A DNA stretch of 64,000 nt from the NCBI GenBank assembly GCA_037178975.1, contig JASJZH010000003.1:8556001-8620000 (forward strand), read 5' to 3'. Both the position numbers and the translations under genes were made by a program. A model generated the notes under the pieces. That model ran no database searches and was not told the origin of the DNA. It was given only the letters and a program-made list of their open reading frames with translations. This document shows positions 59,287-64,000 of the stretch, one piece after another (position 1 is the stretch's first letter; the number at the start of each line of letters is the position of its first letter). The DNA comes from Oscheius tipulae. Lineage: Eukaryota; Nematoda; Chromadorea; Rhabditida; Rhabditidae.

Positions 59287-59599
59287 CAATATCGACAGTC
59301 AAGGATGCTGTTGCTCTCGCTGGTCGTCTGGGCTACCCTCCGCCGTCTGACGATTACGTGCGGCAAGCAGAAGAAGAGCGCCTCGTCACCAGCGCAACAT
59401 AGTGCTCCTGACACCACGATCAGATCCATTCCTGTGGCGACGAAGGCCCTATCCACTGTGCCACTCTCCGTCACGGCTACGTCGGTCGTCGAATCGAATA
59501 GCACAGCCGACAGCCACATTCGACAGGGACACGAAAAAGGTGGAAAAGTACAAGCGACCGGCTTGGGACAAGGATCTACCCAACATTTTTTCGCCTGTG
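59287..59599 (+). CDS. possible gene fragment of unknown family
   Basis: Two stretches look coding: one following a ATCGACAG acceptor (KDAVALAGRLGYPPPSDDYV, RQAEEERL) and one ending at a strong CCT|GTGAGT donor at about 59597 (TATFDRDTKKVEKYKRPAWD, KDLPNIFSP). A splice from near 59390 (CTC|GTCACC) to near 59506 (CACAG) would keep the frame. Exons before and after were not found, and open frames in other phases exist. Evidence is weak; I cannot name a family. Confidence 0.3.
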
Positions 59600-59636
59600 A
59601 GTTTTATTGTCTTTTCTTTGCGTACAGGAATGATTT

Positions 59637-59681
59637 CTGGCTTGATACTTTTTCCAAAGGTGGGAAAAAGTATCAAGCCAG
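59637..59681. repeat. perfect 19-bp inverted repeat, 7-nt loop
   Basis: CTGGCTTGATACTTTTTCC and its exact complement flank AAAGGTG. It lies in the putative intron 40 bp after the donor at 59597. It is not a histone-type stem-loop and has no T run, so not an obvious terminator. Confidence 0.85.
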
Positions 59682-60247
59682 TAAAAGCCAGGGTAATGGA
59701 CAAGATTCGACCAACACCGGAAAAGTTCGAAGTATAAGAGTTGAACAAAGGCTTTCTGGCGATATTCTGCTATATTTTGACAAGTTTTTGCGTTGCTAAA
59801 GACTTTAGGATGCTTTCTAGCTAGATGTTCCTTCAAAGATAGTTGAAAGGCAGTTTTGGGGCGGAGCGAAATTCGATAAAAATCGGAGAAATTTGCATGT
59901 AGCCTGTTTTTACAAGTTTCTTGCCGATTTTCGCTATTTGCTCACGAGTTTGCGAGGTTTTCAAGAGTTGTACACGGTGGAAAACGGATTTTTTGAAGAA
60001 AAAAACGGGTGAGAAGAGGCTGGAAACGAGAAGAATTGGGAAAGAACGAGGTTTGAACTTCCGCTCTGTACGCAGTAGTGTACTTTTGCGACTACAGTAT
60101 ATTTCAAATCCGAAAAAGCCACTTTTAGCCACCTGCCCCGGTAAAATCGGTCGACGAAGAACTTGAAGTGGAGCTGTAAGCCAAAAGAGCCGCGAACTTG
60201 AGGCAAGAATCAGTTGAATCGAAGTAAAAGTTACATGCATTTGTTTA

Positions 60248-62118
60248 TTAGATACGTATAAAGGAATTGCTTGGTCGACGTCGTCTCCAGAAACCGTCCA
60301 GACTGTTCAGTCGCTCGTAGGATTGCCCAACTAGGCTGATGTCACCAGTTCGGGGGAAAACGGACGGGGCTCCGCGAATATCTCTGGAAGTTAGGTCTGT
60401 CTTCATCCCTGTCCCTGTCCCTGTCTCCCTTACTCTCTGCCTGTCCCCAACTCACGTCGAAACCACCTCCCCCGCCAGATCATCTAGACTCCTGCTGCGC
60501 CTACTGTTGACCAACGTGTCTCCGAACACCCTCAGCGGTTTTCTCTCCTCCGCCCTGTCCGTCCGCAGTTCCGTGTGTTCTAGTCTACTTTTCAGCTCCT
60601 CCACCACGCCATTAGCCATCCTATTGGGCAGACGTCTCTCTCGTTCTCTCGTGGCTGATGAGGATCGCGAACGATTGTGGGAGGGACGTGAAGTGTTGGA
60701 GGAACTACTGCTAAAGGACAGAGACAGTAGAGAGTGTGAAGTGTGGCTCACGCTCTGGGTAGAAGAAGACCCGACAGGAATAGCCGGTGTTCCAAGTCCA
60801 TTATCGACTTCTGTATTTCGGGTTTCGACAGAAGGACTTGTAAATTAGCATGCATGATTTGAGCAGTTTCCGGAGAGTCACATCTGAAACTTATGGTTCC
60901 AAAAAGTATAGAAATTAGCCAGAACCTGCAATTGAAACGACAGTTAGTCCCAGAGAAGCACGCAAAGCAAGATCAATGCTACAACTCCCAGTCGATTTTT
61001 CAGGTTTAAAACACGGTTTTTTGAAAAATTACCAAATTTTCGTCATGGATCCGAAAATCGCGCTCACTTCTTGATTCCAATGGTGCTCAAAGTTTTTTTA
61101 ATCGTCTTTTTTACTTCAAGACCTTAAAATTGACAGGCTGTAGTTTCTGATCTACTCTACAACTTTGCAGAACATCATATTTTATAAAAATGGCAAAACT
61201 GACCTGTAACAATGCACATGCATTGGACACTGCATCTCGGGGTTCAGTACGAGCATAACGACACCGACCACGTCGTCGAAGGGAGGTTTTCCGGTAATAC
61301 TGAACCTCATTTTATTGTAAAAAAAAATAAGTGAGAGGTACCTATAGGTAATGCAATTGGCCGCAATGTGAAATTTGACCAACTGCATCTTGACCTTCCC
61401 GTTGCGGGACATGGCCGGAACTGACTGTATGAGTTTGAGACCTTTGGACGAGATTTGAACAGTGGCTTTACTAGGTGTCTTCTTGAATGAATCTTTGAGG
61501 AGCTGTCTCATGGCAGGAAGAACCACCTGCAAAATCCTAGTACTGCTTTTTCGGGACCCCCTGCGGCAAAACAGTCTTTTTGCCCAAATATCAACATTTT
61601 TGAGTCTTGACATGCTCTACCTATAAAAAGAATCGTAAAAAGGAAAACGGTCTCGTTGAGCAAATCAAACTCTACAACTCTGCAAAATATTGCTAAGCTT
61701 AAAAATCTGTTCTTGGGTTTAAAAGTTGATCAAAAGTTACCGCATCACCAAAGAGGCAAAGAGAACAAAATTGATAGCGAAAATTAGAGGTCTGTTTACG
61801 GCCACACCACGTTGAAAGTACGCCATCCCGTCTGATCTGGCAAGTCAAGCAACGTTGGGCCCGGTCAGTACTTGGATCGGAGACGGCTTGGGAATCCCGG
61901 GTGTCGTAAGCTTTTCTTTTGAACTTTTTTTAGGTCCTTTTTCTGACACGTGGAATAGAAGCTCTCTCACACCAACAAAAAAAAACAATACTTTTTAATA
62001 GCTTAAAAGTAGAATAACTTACAGCCGATCCCCTGACTCCATCAGCTTCCCTAGATCCCAAATACCAGACGTAAAAGTGTGACTTGGACAGGCGATGATT
62101 GCCGAACAGCCAGCTCAT
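60248..62118 (-). CDS. PTB/PID-domain protein of unknown family
   Basis: Six exons (62118-62023, 61526-61342, 61299-61204, 60883-60752, 60710-60456, 60383-60248) give exactly 300 codons. The PTB fold covers residues about 10-160: SHFYVWYLGSREADGVRGS, ATVQISSKGLKLIQSV, VKFHIAANCITYSITGKPPF, VVGVVMLVLNP, CPMHVHCYRCDSPETAQIMH, and a last helix ending in LLLPRA. Recognition of peptides by such domains is typical of adaptor proteins. The C-terminal half is Ser/Arg-rich and disordered (SSSSNTSRPSHNRSRSSS), with a short helical segment (NGVVEELKSRLEHTELRTD) and a basic end (FWRRRRPSNSFIRI). Start ATG and exon 1 are good. The first intron carries a 5S rRNA gene in the opposite direction. It lies 321 bp downstream of the Kv gene in the same orientation. 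Confidence 0.72.
61134..61178. repeat. dispersed hairpin repeat, copy 6 (PTB-gene intron)
   Basis: A degraded left arm (GGCTGTAGTTTCTGAT) and an intact right arm CTACAACTTTGCAGAACATC. A further half copy is at 61665-61690 (CTCTACAACTCTGCAAAATA). Confidence 0.5.
61794..61912 (+). rRNA. 5S ribosomal RNA, copy 2 (inside PTB-gene intron)
   Basis: 119 nt, beginning GTTTACGGCCACACCACG and ending GTCGTAAGCT followed by TTTC. Against copy 1 it has substitutions at the second base (T for C), at CGTCTGATCTGG (T for C) and at GTCAGTACTTGG (C for T). The first change would unpair helix I next to the 3' AAGC, so this copy may be a pseudogene. Internal promoter boxes remain intact. It is antisense to the host gene. 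Confidence 0.92.
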
Positions 62119-62438
62119 TCGAGCAGAACTGTGAGTAGACGGGAAGATCTACAGTATAATCTAAAAACTATGAGGACGAGTAAAAACGGTTTTGAAAGGA
62201 GTGAACAGTGAATGACCGGAAGTGTATCGCACAGGGGTAACGACCGACAGAAAAAAAACGGAAAAGTGGAAAATTCCGGAGAGATGACCATTGCGCACAT
62301 TGGGCAGACAAACAAATTGAGGCGTCGATTGACAGCTCTCGATCAGGCGCCCGGCAGAGACCGGTTTCCAATATGCTCAAAAGAGAGAGCAGAGCCGGAA
62401 AATATTTATGAGGATCAAAAAGAGGTATTACAAAACGG

Positions 62439-64000
62439 TCAGCAAGCTGTGTCTTCTCGCCTCTCCAGATTGTTGTTGTTGTTCTGTTGGAGTCCGACGA
62501 GAGGCATCTTTGAACTCAGGCTTCCGGCAGTCGGTCTGCAAAGGAATACTTTTGGAACAACACAGAGACAGAGAAACAAAAAACAGAGAAACAAAGACAG
62601 AGACTACTTACCCAAAGGGCCGTTCCCCTCCCCCGAACCGTCTGGACAGTGAAGACCTCTCTCCTTCGGCAACCTTCATAAAGTTGTCGACCTGAAAAGA
62701 ACAAAAAGTTTTAATTAGAAAACGAGTGGAAGCATGCAAAGCGCACTCGGCTCACGTTTCTCTTTTCTTTCAGAGTGAAGGCTACTTGTGCCTAAGAATA
62801 ACTCTCGAAACGGCCCAGTTAAATTCAAAAACCCACAATGATGGTGATAGGCAAGGCTAGGACCAATACTCCGCAAGCTATTGCTCCTGTGGCTACCAGT
62901 TTGCCGGCTAAACTTGGTTTTTACGCCGGTGTCGCAAGTAAACTTACGGACTGTGACTGGAGTCAAGTCACCGTAGCCTACGGTAGTCATAGTCACGATA
63001 CACCACCACGAAGCGGCTGGGATACTGTAGAACTGGGAGTTGGGCTCGTCTTTTTCCAAAAAGTAGACAAGGGTGGAGAAGAAAATGACCCCGGTGGCTA
63101 CAACCATCGCCATCATACCCAGTTGGCGAAAGGAGGCCTGAAAAAAGGAACTTGTCGCTGTCACTCTGACCTATTTACCTTCAAAGTTTTGCCGAACATT
63201 TGCAATCCGGAGCTGTACCTTCCCAGCTTCAGCACTCTTATGACTCTGAGTACTCTTAGGATCCTAATGACCAGAAATGCTCCCTTCAGATCCCTCAGCT
63301 GGTCGGTACTGATTCCAGCCAACAGAAGCATCATTTCGATGAGGAACGGGACGATTGACAGCAGATCAATAATATTCAATAGCTCGAAGAATGTCCGTTT
63401 ACGATGCGGAGTGACGAGCATCTTGAGTGAGTATTCCATCGCGAACCACACGATACAGACGTATTCGACATAGCCAAAAATCGGAAGGGGTTCCATTTCG
63501 ATATGCTCTTCTGTCGACCCGTTTTTCAGCGTCTTTGAAGATTTCACGGGAGCCTGAAGTTCGGGAATCGAGCCAAGAACCAGCCCGACGATGGAGACGC
63601 AGACAAAGAAGACGGACAGAATGGCAAAGATGTTTGAGTAGGTTGAGCTGAAAATTAGAAAGTGGATTGTTTATTACTTTATCTTTCAAGAAGACTTTGT
63701 TCCATGAGCTGGACTGTAAATACCGTGAAAGCTCTAATGGAAGGCCAGAGTTAGCGGATACGCAATTGCGTAAAAGCATTTTTCGGATTGAAGATGATTT
63801 CTTTGTCTTTTTTGATGTTCTGCAAGGTTGTAAAGCAGATTGCGGGCTACAACTTTGCAAAACATCAGAAGACTCGGAAATGTGGTTTTCGGCACTCAAA
63901 ACGCATGTGCGCGATTGCGTATTTATATACTCCGTACCAAAATACGACATCTGTAAGTGGCTTCCTGTGTTTCATGACAAGCGTTAGGCTCGGCTATACA
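62439..64000 (-). CDS. voltage-gated potassium channel (Kv-type; 5' end outside window)
   Basis: Six-transmembrane K+ channel subunit. Exons 63648-63179, 63137-62947, 62907-62837, 62691-62612 and 62535-62439 give 302 residues in exact frame, from S1 to the stop codon. S1: STYSNIFAILSVFFVCVSIV. S2: YVEYVCIVWFAMEYSLKMLV. S3: LLNIIDLLSIVPFLIEMML. S4: RILRVLRVIRVLKLGR with charges every third residue. Pore: SWWCIVTMTTVGYGDLTPV with the TVGYGD selectivity filter. S6: LVATGAIACGVLVLALPITI, with LPIT in place of the PVP bend of Shaker-type channels, then VDNFMKVAEGE. The short cytosolic tail has an Asn run (NNNNN). The N-terminal T1 domain must lie beyond 64000. From 63649 to 64000 only intron is seen. 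Subfamily uncertain; the LPIT variant and tail could mean a divergent type. Confidence 0.9.
63813..63867. repeat. dispersed hairpin repeat, copy 7 (Kv intron)
   Basis: Arms GATGTTCTGCAAGGTTGTAA and CTACAACTTTGCAAAACATC flank AGCAGATTGCGGG-like sequence. One of the best-preserved copies. Confidence 0.65.

Noticed and set aside
59205-59519. Minus-strand frame opposite the possible gene at 59.3 kb
   Set aside because: Its end reads as low-complexity Phe/Leu/Cys; the plus strand has the better splice donor and more protein-like sequence, so the minus frame is probably a shadow.
62212-62652. Plus-strand open frame opposite the Kv tail
   Set aside because: It overlaps Kv exons that join in frame to a typical channel C-terminus, so it is a shadow frame.

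Overview
The window reads as nuclear DNA of a nematode. The evidence is two 5S rRNA genes of nematode type, many 37-45 nt introns, start codons placed directly after TTTCAG/TTTAG-like sites (as expected for spliced-leader trans-splicing), a head-to-tail DUOX pair, and nematode-style families (MOLO1/TPM protein, EB-lustrin-Kunitz secreted protein, nuclear receptor with a CNGCKTFF P-box). The species cannot be named. Exon limits were read by eye from GT/AG sites and reading-frame continuity, so individual splice positions may be off by a few bases.

Layout. 1-4694 (+): 3' part of a PH-RhoGAP gene of ARHGAP12/15/27 type. 5175-6957 (+): METTL5 rRNA methyltransferase. 7031-8578 (-): TRAPPC3. 9058-14887 and 15370-21853 (-): two dual oxidases in tandem, a mosaic of near-identical and diverged tracts. 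21854-25455: repeat-rich spacer with a pure (CTCTGT)n array of about 240 bp and a 5S gene. 25456-28879 (-): monoamine transporter, closest in pattern to serotonin transporters. 29753-31109 (-): unrecognised 334-residue protein with a Gln-rich tail. 32.1-34.9 kb: nested inverted-repeat DNA around a small unknown gene. 35589-36527 (-): MOLO1-like TPM membrane protein. 37164-37565: MITE with TTAA ends. 39219-40070 (-): secreted EB/lustrin/Kunitz-like protein. 40311-43258 (-): nuclear hormone receptor. 46471-48655 (-): G/I-like cyclin. 51818-52489 (-): MRPL58/ICT1. 53245-57935 (-): PIGK, whose large intron holds an unknown gene on the opposite strand (55203-57197). 58165-58557 (-): SmE. 60248-62118 (-): PTB-domain protein with a second 5S gene in its first intron. 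62439 to the window end (-): voltage-gated K+ channel lacking its 5' exons.

Most genes are unrelated housekeeping or neuronal functions. The functional grouping visible is the DUOX pair (H2O2 production, cuticle cross-linking in nematodes), possibly co-transcribed with TRAPPC3 because the three lie head-to-tail about 480 bp apart. Kv channel and PTB gene are similarly head-to-tail, about 320 bp apart.

Non-coding DNA is the more unusual part. It holds a dispersed hairpin repeat of about 50 bp (at least seven copies, mostly intronic), tRNA-like SINE fragments with A and B boxes, Helitron-like short repeats, a TTAA MITE, large nested inverted repeats and two perfect long hairpins. One of those hairpins overlaps the stop codon of the MOLO1-like gene. 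I found no CRISPR array, prophage or bacterial operon. The strongest candidates for something undescribed are the hairpin family, the inverted-repeat element with its small gene, and the gene nested in PIGK.
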